In this document: piece by piece, positions 1 to 6,453 of the stretch | Position numbering within the stretch: position 1 is the stretch's first letter | Layout: each line of letters opens with the position of its first letter | Assembly: GCA_023430945.1 (NCBI GenBank) | Contig: JAEYYE010000292.1 | Location: forward strand, 1-7,449 | DNA length: 7,449 bases | Direction of reading: 5' to 3' | From: Bacteroidota bacterium | Lineage (GTDB): Bacteria; Bacteroidota; Bacteroidia; Flavobacteriales_F; PHOS-HE28 | Notes under the pieces: model-generated | What the model saw: only the letters and a program-made list of their open reading frames with translations | The model's database searches: none | What the model was told of the DNA's origin: nothing | Made by a program: the position numbers and the translations under genes

Positions 1-1526
1 AGTGTCATGTACGGAGCGCTCAATGTGCTGCCCAACTCCTTCGCGGCGCGATCCATTTCAGCATATCGTTCCGCCACTTCATACGCATCTCCATCGCTCA
101 TGATCCCAGCCACGGGCAACGGAAGGATCCGCAGATCGCGATCATTGCAAAGACCGATCCCGCCACGACTTTCGATCACCATGTTGATCGCATTTGAGAG
201 ATCTTCATCGTTCGTTCCCACCGCTACGATGTTGTGGCTGTCGTGCGCTACGGAGCTTGCGATCGCACCGCGCTTCAACCCGGATCCTTTGATCCAGCCG
301 ATCGCCGGAGGAGTAGTACGGTAGCGGTTCACGACAACGATCTTCAGCACATCGTTCGCGGTGGACGGATGAAGCACGTCATCGCGCAGTTCCACGATCG
401 CTTCGATCCGATCGGTGATCAACTGGCCGTCCAGCGCACCGATCGCAAGGACATTCGCATGATCGCCTTTCACTTCAAGATCGAACGCATCCACCGGCGC
501 ACAATTGAAGTTGTTCACCAACGCGATCGGTCGCCTTTCGATGGAACTACGGCCATTTTCCGCGACGATCTCTCCATTGATGTACGTCCGCTTCACCCGG
601 AATCGCGAAAGATCTTCCACCAGGATCAGATCGGCTGGATCGCCGCTCCGCAGTTGACCGACAGATAATCCGTAATGCACGATCGGGTTGATGCATGCCG
701 CTTGCAGAACGTTGAAGAGATCGATGCCTTTCGCGATCGCCCGCGCACACAGCTCGTTGATGTGGCCCTGCACCAGGCTATCGGGATGTTTGTCATCGCT
801 GCAGAACATGATCCGTTCCGGATGATCGTGCAACAGATCGATCAACGCATCGAAATTCTTCGCCGCACTTCCCTCCCGGATCAGGATGTGCATTCCAGCG
901 GCGAGCTTATCACGCGCTTCTTCAATAGTGAAGCATTCATGATCGGTGCTCATGCCCGCTGCGGCATAGCGAGTTGCTTCATCTCCACGAAGTCCGGGCG
1001 CATGTCCATCCACCGGCTTCCTGTACTTCTTCGCCGCCGCGATCTTCTTCATCACTTCCGGGTCGCCGTTAAGCACGCCGGGAAAGTTCATCATCTCGCT
1101 CAGGTAAAGGACTTCCTTTCGGGCGAGCAGTTGCTCGATTTCCCCGGCATCGATCCGTGCACCTGCCGTCTCGAATTCCGTGGCCGGCACGCAGCTTGGC
1201 GCACCAAAGAAGAAGTGGAAAGGCACCTGCCCTCCGTTCTGGACCATGTAGTCCACACCCGCTACACCGAGCACATTGGCGATCTCGTGCGGATCGCTGA
1301 TCGTGGCCACTGTGCCGTGTGTTACCGCCAGCCGCGCGAACTCCGAAGGCACCAGCATCGAACTTTCGATGTGCACATGGGCATCGATGAGACCGGGAAG
1401 GATGAAGCCTTCCGAAGGGCCATCGATCGGGCCGATCGAAACGATCCGGCCCTCATCGATCGTGATCTCCGCAGCCCTGATCGTGCGGCCGGGAATGCCC
1501 ACAAGATCGCCGTTGATCCTCAACAT
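1..1526 (-). CDS. ade: Adenine deaminase, C-terminal end cut by the window edge
   Basis: Adenine deaminase hydrolyses adenine to hypoxanthine and ammonia in the cytoplasm, for purine salvage and nitrogen release. The frame is open from ATG at 1526 to the left edge (508 complete codons), so the C-terminus is missing; family members are usually about 540-600 residues, so perhaps 30-90 are lost. Visible hallmarks of this amidohydrolase family are the metal-binding segment PGLIDAHVHIESSM (44-57), SDPHEIANV (77-85), the histidines of DGHAPGL (173-179) and STDHE (193-197), and the catalytic FCSDDKHPDSL (241-251). The second, adenine deaminase-specific domain has SVAHDSHNIVAVGTND (425-440). The in-frame TGA of the upstream gene lies at 1548-1550, and ATG 1526 is the first methionine after it, giving a normal N-terminus (MLRINGDLVG). 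The 21-bp gap to the upstream T9SS-cargo gene allows co-transcription, although the two functions are not obviously linked. Identification is by motif and I consider it secure. Confidence 0.95.
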   Translation of the reverse strand, partial: MLRINGDLVGIPGRTIRAAEITIDEGRIVSIGPIDGPSEGFILPGLIDAHVHIESSMLVPSEFARLAVTHGTVATISDPHEIANVLGVAGVDYMVQNGGQVPFHFFFGAPSCVPATEFETAGARIDAGEIEQLLARKEVLYLSEMMNFPGVLNGDPEVMKKIAAAKKYRKPVDGHAPGLRGDEATRYAAAGMSTDHECFTIEEARDKLAAGMHILIREGSAAKNFDALIDLLHDHPERIMFCSDDKHPDSLVQGHINELCARAIAKGIDLFNVLQAACINPIVHYGLSVGQLRSGDPADLILVEDLSRFRVKRTYINGEIVAENGRSSIERRPIALVNNFNCAPVDAFDLEVKGDHANVLAIGALDGQLITDRIEAIVELRDDVLHPSTANDVLKIVVVNRYRTTPPAIGWIKGSGLKRGAIASSVAHDSHNIVAVGTNDEDLSNAINMVIESRGGIGLCNDRDLRILPLPVAGIMSDGDAYEVAERYAEMDRAAKELGSTLSAPYMT

Positions 1527-1547
1527 GCCCGCGAAGTAAAGACCGGA

Positions 1548-2429
1548 TCAGCGCATCACCTTCACCACTTCGCTCCGATCTGCATTTGAGATGCGAAGGT
1601 TGTAATTGCCTGCAGGCAGATCACCGATCGAAAGTTCAAGACCGCCGTTCACCGATCCGGCAAGTACCGATCGGCCGAGCATATCCGAAAGTTCATACCG
1701 ATCACCCTGTTCCGCTCCGATCATCCGTAGACGATCCTGCGCAGGATTGGGGTAAACGACGATCCCTGTCGTAGCAGACCCATCGTCCATGCCCACGCCT
1801 CCTTCGGTGAGCACGAGAACGCTTCCCGAAACGATGCTGATCAAAGGATACAACGGCTGCGTATTCCAGAAGACGATCTCGTTGTCGCTGGAAACAGCCT
1901 TCACCACATTGGTGACCGTTCCAAGATCGCTGACCACGGTACCGTAGCCCATGTACTGCCATACCACATTATTCGTCACGCCGTCCACCGTGTACGGGTC
2001 GCTGAAGATGTCCTGGTACTCGAAGGGGAACTGGATGAACTTCTTCGGATCGGTGTAATGAACGGCATCATCCGGCACGCCCTCAGCGATCATCTCGAAT
2101 TCGTTGGCGGTGGATCGGAAATAATTGTAGGCCTGGCCAAGGCCGAACAGATCGAAGGTCATGGCCCGGTCGGCATCGGGATAAGTTGCTGCGTACGGTG
2201 TAAGGTTCGCCGGTCCGAAGAAGGCCGTGCCCGCAGGCTGAAGGGTCGCGCTGGTGAAGTCCCATGTGATGTTCGCGCCATTCAATGTTGGATCGGAAGT
2301 GCCATTGTCCGTAACGAACAACATCTGCAGACTGATGCTTCCCGAAGGCAGATCGGTCTGCACGATGACAGGTTGCGCCACCGTGGAAAGAGTGAACAGA
2401 AGAAAGATGGAAGTGATGTTCCGGATCAT
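1548..2429 (-). CDS. Secreted protein of unknown function with T9SS type A sorting domain
   Basis: This 293-residue protein has an N-terminal signal peptide (MIRNITSIFLLFTLSTVAQ) with likely cleavage after Ala18, so it should be exported by Sec. Residues 20-215 form a Thr/Asn/Gly/aromatic-rich, probably beta-rich region that I do not recognise. The last 70 residues form a typical type IX C-terminal sorting domain: VVYPNPAQDRL (224-234), YELSDMLGRSVL (245-256), LSIGDLPAGNYNLRI (266-280), then the basic end VVKVMR (288-293). Such domains direct cargo through the Bacteroidota type IX machinery to the cell surface or medium. The frame stays open upstream to an ATG at 2684, but the hydrophobic signal peptide begins only at ATG 2429. 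A start at 2459 would add ten residues (MRIWIPKSIH) before the same signal and cannot be excluded. The ade gene follows after 21 bp. No enzyme motif is visible; a structural or adhesive role is only a guess. Confidence 0.87.
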   Translation of the reverse strand: MIRNITSIFLLFTLSTVAQPVIVQTDLPSGSISLQMLFVTDNGTSDPTLNGANITWDFTSATLQPAGTAFFGPANLTPYAATYPDADRAMTFDLFGLGQAYNYFRSTANEFEMIAEGVPDDAVHYTDPKKFIQFPFEYQDIFSDPYTVDGVTNNVVWQYMGYGTVVSDLGTVTNVVKAVSSDNEIVFWNTQPLYPLISIVSGSVLVLTEGGVGMDDGSATTGIVVYPNPAQDRLRMIGAEQGDRYELSDMLGRSVLAGSVNGGLELSIGDLPAGNYNLRISNADRSEVVKVMR

Positions 2430-2533
2430 GTGGATGGATTTCGGGATCCAAATTCGCATGAACGCAGATCGGCCCGTGGACCGGTGAAAGAAGATATCCA
2501 TGAACGATGGTCGATGAAGCGTGATCCGATCAA

Positions 2534-2545
2534 CTGGTCGACCAG
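2534..2545. promoter_or_regulatory. 12-bp perfect palindrome CTGGTCGACCAG, possible operator
   Basis: CTGGTCGACCAG is a perfect palindrome. It is flanked by two copies of GTGATCCG (2521-2528 and 2549-2556), which lie 28 bp apart. It sits about 105 bp upstream of the preferred start of the T9SS-cargo gene, a possible place for a regulator site. A 12-bp palindrome is expected about 0.1 times by chance in a gap of this size, and the flanking repeats contain the generally enriched GATC, so the case is weak. Confidence 0.25.
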
Positions 2546-2748
2546 GGTGTGATCCGCCCATCGATCCTCCGCTTTCGCATCCCTTCCACCACCTGTAACT
2601 TCTCGAATTCGCCTGGACGAACCGAAGGTATTCCGGCCCGTACACCATGATCAACCCAGTGATCTGTGGCGGCGTTCCGCACACATGACCATTGTACCGA
2701 TCTCGACCCGATCCGGATACGATCCAGTGCGCATTTCAAAGACGATGA

Positions 2749-2764
2749 CTTGCGCTCACGCAAG
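2749..2764. repeat. Short hairpin CTTGCG-CTCA-CGCAAG
   Basis: A perfect 6-bp stem with a 4-nt loop lies in the intergenic region, just before the AT-richer segment. It is not followed by a T-run on either strand that would make it a convincing terminator: on the plus strand the T-run begins 15 nt later, at 2779, and on the minus strand there is none. It may be a binding site or chance. Confidence 0.25.
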
Positions 2765-2791
2765 GTTATCAACGCCTCCTTTTTACAATAA

Positions 2792-2817
2792 ATGATGCTC
2801 ATCATGATCGGGATCAT
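2792..2817. promoter_or_regulatory. Two abutting 6-2-6 dyads upstream of the LpxD-like gene
   Basis: ATGATG-CT-CATCAT (2792-2805) and ATGATC-GG-GATCAT (2804-2817) are both perfect inverted repeats with 2-nt spacers, and they share two bases. They lie right after the AT-rich tract and about 65 bp before the LpxD-like start codon. Two adjoining dyads of equal geometry could be a dimer-of-dimers regulator site. I know of no named regulator with this site, so the function is an inference. Confidence 0.3.
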
Positions 2818-2833
2818 CCTTTACCGGCCGAAC

Positions 2834-2863
2834 TTTCACCCTGCGCATCCAGGCCTAACTTTA
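2834..2863 (+). promoter_or_regulatory. Weak Bacteroidota-type promoter candidate for the LpxD-like operon
   Basis: The Bacteroidota housekeeping promoter is described as a TTG/TTTG box near -33 and TAnnTTTG near -7. Here TTTC (2834-2837) and TAACTTTA (2856-2863) are separated by 18 bp, each with one mismatch. A transcript starting near 2870 would have a leader of only about a dozen bases before the TTG start at 2883. No better match was seen in the gap. The call rests on pattern only. Confidence 0.25.
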
Positions 2864-2882
2864 TCCCCCAACCGAGCAACCC

Positions 2883-3806
2883 TTGGAACTCGCCCATAGA
2901 CCCACCGCTTCGGCGATCGCCGCGTTGCTTGGGGCGCAGGTGATCGGTAATGCGGAACGGGTGGTTTCAGGGCTCAATGAGATAAATCGCGTAGGCGAGG
3001 GCGATCTGGTGTTCGTGGATCACTCGAAGTACTACGCCAAGGCACTCAACAGTGCGGCCACTACCATCCTTATCGACAAGGCCGTGGATCCGCCGGCGGG
3101 TAAGGCACTGATCATAAGCGCCGATCCTTGTGCGGATTTCAACCGCCTGGTGCATCACTTCATGCCGCGGAAGGGTTTTTCCGCATCAAAGCCTGCGATC
3201 GGTGAAGGTAGCGAAGTGCATCAAAGCGTTGTGATCGGTGCGAACGTCACGATCGGGCGCGATTGCATGATCTTGCCCGGTGTGGTGATCTACGAGAACA
3301 CTTCGATCGGCGACCGTGTGATCATTCATGCCAACACGGTGATCGGTGGTGATCCGTTCTATTACAAGAAGCGCGTGGCCGGTTACGAGAAGATGGTACC
3401 TGGCGGCAGCGTGGCGATCGCCGATGACGTGGAGATAGGATCGCTCTGCACCATCGATCGGGGTGTTACCGCGGATACCCGGATCGGCAAGGGCACCAAG
3501 ATCGATAATCATGTACAGGTGGGCCACGATACGATCATCGGCGAAAGGTGCCTGATCGCATCCCACGTGGGCATCAGCGGCGCCTGCGTGATCGAAGATG
3601 ATGTTACGCTCTGGGGCCAGGTGGGCATCCCCAGCAAGATCACGATCGGGAAAGGCGCCGTGTTGCTGGGGCAGAGCGGAGTGGTCTCTTCGCTGGAAGG
3701 TGGCCGTACGTATTTTGGTTCGCCTGCAGGTGAATGGAAACAGAAGATGCGGGAGGCCGCCCTCATGGGAAGGCTGCCCGAACTGGTGAGGAAACTGAAG
3801 GAATGA
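2883..3806 (+). CDS. lpxD: LpxD-like left-handed beta-helix acyltransferase
   Basis: This 307-residue protein belongs to the LpxD family (UDP-3-O-acylglucosamine N-acyltransferase), which adds a hydroxyacyl chain from acyl-ACP during lipid A synthesis at the inner face of the inner membrane. The N-terminal uridine-binding domain spans about 1-95 (AIAALLGAQVIGN, GDLVFVDHSKY at 40-50). Hexapeptide repeats forming the left-handed beta-helix span about 104-270, and a short C-terminal helix 284-307. CTIDRGVTADTRIG (189-202) and KIDNHVQVGHD (206-216) match LpxD, with His215 aligning to the E. coli catalytic His239. The family's usual GFGF/GFGY loop is replaced by GGDPFYYKKR (155-164), as I recall for a second, non-housekeeping LpxD-like paralogue in flavobacteria, so the substrate may not be the lipid A precursor. 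TTG at 2883 is the only sensible start: an in-frame stop lies at 2856-2858 and the N-terminus MELAHRPTASAIAALL fits. No Shine-Dalgarno is seen. The phosphatase gene follows after 4 bp. Confidence 0.88.
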   Translation: MELAHRPTASAIAALLGAQVIGNAERVVSGLNEINRVGEGDLVFVDHSKYYAKALNSAATTILIDKAVDPPAGKALIISADPCADFNRLVHHFMPRKGFSASKPAIGEGSEVHQSVVIGANVTIGRDCMILPGVVIYENTSIGDRVIIHANTVIGGDPFYYKKRVAGYEKMVPGGSVAIADDVEIGSLCTIDRGVTADTRIGKGTKIDNHVQVGHDTIIGERCLIASHVGISGACVIEDDVTLWGQVGIPSKITIGKGAVLLGQSGVVSSLEGGRTYFGSPAGEWKQKMREAALMGRLPELVRKLKE

Positions 3807-3810
3807 TCAG

Positions 3811-5037
3811 ATGCCCCGGCTGAAGCGCATCACCGATAAGTTGGACCTGAAGGAATTCCAGCTGCGCGCGCTCCTGGAGGTCTCCCGATCCATCAACAAC
3901 AGCGTCGAGCAATCGGACCTGTTGCATCTGTACGCTTCGATCATGAAGGAGCAACTGGGCATAACCCGCCTCACGCTCTTCGTGAATTCCGATGGCTGGC
4001 AATGTGCCCTTTCCTACGGTGCGGGCGATCACAGTGCCGAAGTGGATGTGGAACATGCGTTCGGCCGCTACAGGGATATCCAATTGATCGGATCGGAAAC
4101 GGCCGGTAGTCTTGGAGCTTTCGACGTTGCGGTGCCGGTGTACCATCGCGAACGGCCGCTGGCCTTCCTGCTGATCGGCGATATCGATGAAGAGGAACAG
4201 GGCATGAGCCCGGCGGTGAAGCACCTCAATTTCATCCAGACGCTCACCAACCTGATCGTGGTGGCGATGGAGAACAGGAGGCTCGCGCGGCAGGAGCTCC
4301 TGCAGGAACGCGATCGGCGCGAACTCGAACTGGCCGCCGAGATGCAGGCGATGCTGATCCCACGCGATCTGCCCCGATCCACCGGCGTGAACGCCGCTGG
4401 CTGGTACCAGCCGCACCGCCAGGTGGGCGGCGATTATTACGATCTGTTCCATACCGATCCCGATGTGATCGTATTCTGCGTGGCCGATGTGAGCGGCAAG
4501 GGGATCGCGGCTTCACTGCTCATGAGCAACTTCCAGGCGAGCCTGCGCGCACTGGCCCGCCACGCCAATGTTCCTCTCGCAGATCTGGTGCACGATCTGA
4601 ACGAACGGGTCTATGCCAATGCGCGCGGTGAGCGCTTCATCACCCTGTTCATCGGCCGCATGGATCTGCGCACGCGGCAACTCGAGTTCATCAATTCGGG
4701 GCACAACGATCCGCTGATGTTCAACAATGGCGCGATCACACCATTGCATGATGGCAGCATCGCATTGGGAATGATGCCGAAGCTTCCCTTCCTGAAACAT
4801 GGCTCGATATACCTGCCCGGGCAGACCACCATTCTTTGCTACACCGATGGACTTGTGGAGCAGGAGGATACGAATGGCAATTCCTTCGAGACCGATCCGC
4901 TGAGAACCGTTCTCATGGAGAATGCGGCGAAGGGACCGGCCGATGTGATCCAGGCGTTGCGCACGGCGTTCGAAACGCATCGCGGCAGCAATGCCTACCT
5001 GGATGATATCGCCGTGCTGGCCTGCAATTTCGGCTGA
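3811..5037 (+). CDS. GAF-like/SpoIIE PP2C-family serine/threonine phosphatase
   Basis: A 408-residue, probably cytoplasmic signalling phosphatase without signal peptide or membrane segment. Residues about 15-155 resemble a GAF sensor domain (ALLEVSRSINNSVEQSDLL at 20-38; VAVPVYHRERPLAFLLIGD at 106-124). A helical linker (153-185, LAAEMQAMLIP) leads into the SpoIIE/PP2C domain. Metal-binding aspartates are all present: QVGGDYYD (204-211), VADVSGKG (224-231), YTDGLVE (344-350) and LDDIAVL (397-403). INSGHNDP (294-301) is also typical. The domain order is that of RsbU-type phosphatases, which dephosphorylate STAS-domain anti-anti-sigma factors or similar partners in response to a signal at the GAF domain. 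No STAS protein, anti-sigma kinase or sigma factor is visible in the window, so the target is unknown. The start ATG lies 4 bp after the LpxD-like stop, implying co-transcription and possibly translational coupling. Its last 43 bp overlap the end of the convergent O-antigen ligase gene. Confidence 0.93.
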   Translation: MPRLKRITDKLDLKEFQLRALLEVSRSINNSVEQSDLLHLYASIMKEQLGITRLTLFVNSDGWQCALSYGAGDHSAEVDVEHAFGRYRDIQLIGSETAGSLGAFDVAVPVYHRERPLAFLLIGDIDEEEQGMSPAVKHLNFIQTLTNLIVVAMENRRLARQELLQERDRRELELAAEMQAMLIPRDLPRSTGVNAAGWYQPHRQVGGDYYDLFHTDPDVIVFCVADVSGKGIAASLLMSNFQASLRALARHANVPLADLVHDLNERVYANARGERFITLFIGRMDLRTRQLEFINSGHNDPLMFNNGAITPLHDGSIALGMMPKLPFLKHGSIYLPGQTTILCYTDGLVEQEDTNGNSFETDPLRTVLMENAAKGPADVIQALRTAFETHRGSNAYLDDIAVLACNFG

Positions 5038-6452
5038 GCCGGATACTTCAGATCGAGCAGTACCACCAGCGCAGTGAAAGCCCAGAAGGGTACGGATGCC
5101 TTGTCCGTATCCAGAAAGTTGTTGAGCGCACCATGCAGATAATAGGTGACCAGGCCGAGATAAACGGCCATCAACAGGGCGCGGTCCCTGCCCCTGGGCA
5201 TGCGTGCGTACAGGCGAAGCGTGATCACCGTGGTGATCACAACGAGCGCGACCATCAGCGCCAGCCCGATCGCACCCTGCTCGGATAACGGCCCCAGATA
5301 TTCACTATGCGCGTTGCCCTGCACTCCGAAGTTGGTGCTTATGATCGTAAGATCCTCCGAAGCCTGGAACGGTGCATACTGGAACATGTAGGTCCCCGGG
5401 CCCCAACCGAAGATCGGCCTCTCCTGCCACATGCGCACCGCGGAATTCCAGCGGTTGATCCGCTCCAGGTTGGATGCATCGCTGGATATGTTGGAGATCG
5501 AGCGCACATGTTTGCCGATATCATCCGATGATTCCTCGCGATTGCGTTCCATCGCGATGGTGATCTGGTCGAAATTCACAAGCACCACCACCCCACCGAT
5601 CAACAGCATGGTGATGATGGACCATGCGGGTATGCGCAGGCGCATCACCAGGAACACGATGAATGCGCCCACCAGGCTGAGCCATGCGGCACGGGTGTAG
5701 GAGAAGATCAAGCCCAGCACCAGCACGATGAACACGGTGAACGCGATCGTTCGCCGCGTTACGGTATTCCCCTTCATCAGGATAGCCATCAGCCCGAATG
5801 GAATGAAGAACGCTATGATCGCACCGTAGCTCGTATGGTCCTTGAAGAACGGGCTCATCACCCAATGCGCCGGATCCTGCGCGAAACCATGTTCGGCATG
5901 ATTGATCAGCGTATAGATGATCACCACACAAAGTCCGGCGAGGTAGGCCCAGATGAACCGGTGGATGTTGCGTGGCTCTTCGAACAGCCGCGTGATCATG
6001 AGGTACATGGTGGTAACGAACCACAACCTCGCGATGAAAAACTTGAACGAGACCATGGGCATGGAACTGGGTATGATGCACACCAGCATCCAGACAAGTT
6101 GCGCCATCACCACGAACGTGATCGGATGCTTCCACACGTTCTGGTCGATCACGTTGCGCTCCAGCCCGATCTTCAACAGGAAGAGAAGCATCAACCCCAC
6201 CAGGATCGGTTCCGTGGGCAGGGCGATCCCTACGCCACCGATATCGAGTTCCTCCAGGTTGATGGAAAGTGGTGTGGCGAACGCAACGAAGATCAGCAAC
6301 CGATCCACCGCGGTGAACATCGCCCATGCGATCAGCAGCGCCACCGGCAGCAGATTGAGCCAGAAGAATTCGCGCGACATCAGGAAAAGATCCGCCAGCA
6401 CGAACACGATGCAGGCGATCGCCACCCAGTTCCGTTGTAGCGCACCGACCAT
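4995..6452 (-). CDS. O-antigen ligase/polymerase family membrane protein (WaaL/Wzy-like)
   Basis: This 485-residue polytopic inner-membrane protein has about a dozen hydrophobic segments (roughly 9-27, 33-62, 80-96, 110-127, 138-155, 166-184, 207-226, 235-251, 256-270, 276-293, 392-413, 425-441, 453-468). One large periplasmic loop lies at about 294-391. Family signatures are SYTRAAWLSL (251-260) with the conserved arginine, RINRWNSAVRMW (331-342), ERPIFGWGPGTY (344-355) and NAHSEYL (380-386) with the likely catalytic histidine. Proteins of this family (Wzy_C, PF04932) either ligate undecaprenyl-linked glycan to a lipid or protein acceptor, or polymerise repeat units; sequence alone does not tell which. 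ATG 6452 lies 1 bp after the stop of the Wzz-like gene, so the two are probably translationally coupled. The stop at 4995 lies inside the convergent phosphatase gene, and no earlier in-frame stop exists. No terminator is visible between the convergent genes. Confidence 0.92.
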   Translation of the reverse strand: MVGALQRNWVAIACIVFVLADLFLMSREFFWLNLLPVALLIAWAMFTAVDRLLIFVAFATPLSINLEELDIGGVGIALPTEPILVGLMLLFLLKIGLERNVIDQNVWKHPITFVVMAQLVWMLVCIIPSSMPMVSFKFFIARLWFVTTMYLMITRLFEEPRNIHRFIWAYLAGLCVVIIYTLINHAEHGFAQDPAHWVMSPFFKDHTSYGAIIAFFIPFGLMAILMKGNTVTRRTIAFTVFIVLVLGLIFSYTRAAWLSLVGAFIVFLVMRLRIPAWSIITMLLIGGVVVLVNFDQITIAMERNREESSDDIGKHVRSISNISSDASNLERINRWNSAVRMWQERPIFGWGPGTYMFQYAPFQASEDLTIISTNFGVQGNAHSEYLGPLSEQGAIGLALMVALVVITTVITLRLYARMPRGRDRALLMAVYLGLVTYYLHGALNNFLDTDKASVPFWAFTALVVLLDLKYPAQPKLQASTAISSR

Positions 6453-6453
6453 C

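Larger units (their letters stand above)
2430..2882. other. 453-bp intergenic region between divergent genes
   Basis: This gap separates the minus-strand T9SS-cargo gene from the plus-strand LpxD-like gene and should carry the promoters of both. I see no tRNA, no intrinsic terminator and no frame that reads like a conserved protein. Two minus-strand frames are open here, an upstream extension of the T9SS-cargo frame to 2684 and one at 2530-2817, but neither has recognisable protein character. GATC is as dense here as in the genes (about 13 by hand count). The stretch 2765-2800 is more AT-rich than the rest, with tttttacaataa at 2780-2791. Three small dyads and one weak promoter candidate are listed separately. 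Confidence 0.7.

Noticed and set aside
675..1589. 304-codon open frame on the plus strand
   Set aside because: It is antisense to the adenine deaminase gene, whose motifs are unmistakable. The plus-strand product is His/Arg-rich without recognisable features.
2430..2684. N-terminal extension of the T9SS-cargo protein to an ATG at 2684
   Set aside because: The extension of 85 residues would place the signal peptide inside the protein and has no protein-like character. The start at 2429, or at most 2459, gives a normal exported protein.
2749..2790. Hairpin followed by a T-run as an intrinsic terminator
   Set aside because: The T-run starts 15 nt after the stem, too far for a terminator, and no gene on the plus strand ends upstream of it.
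2530..2817. 95-codon minus-strand open frame in the intergenic region
   Set aside because: No recognisable domain, and an Arg/Ser-rich composition like translated noncoding DNA. It covers the probable promoter region.
3186..3566. 126-codon minus-strand open frame with repeated Asp/His/Arg
   Set aside because: It is the antisense of the hexapeptide-repeat region of the LpxD-like gene; the periodic look comes from the repeated Ile-Gly codons on the other strand.
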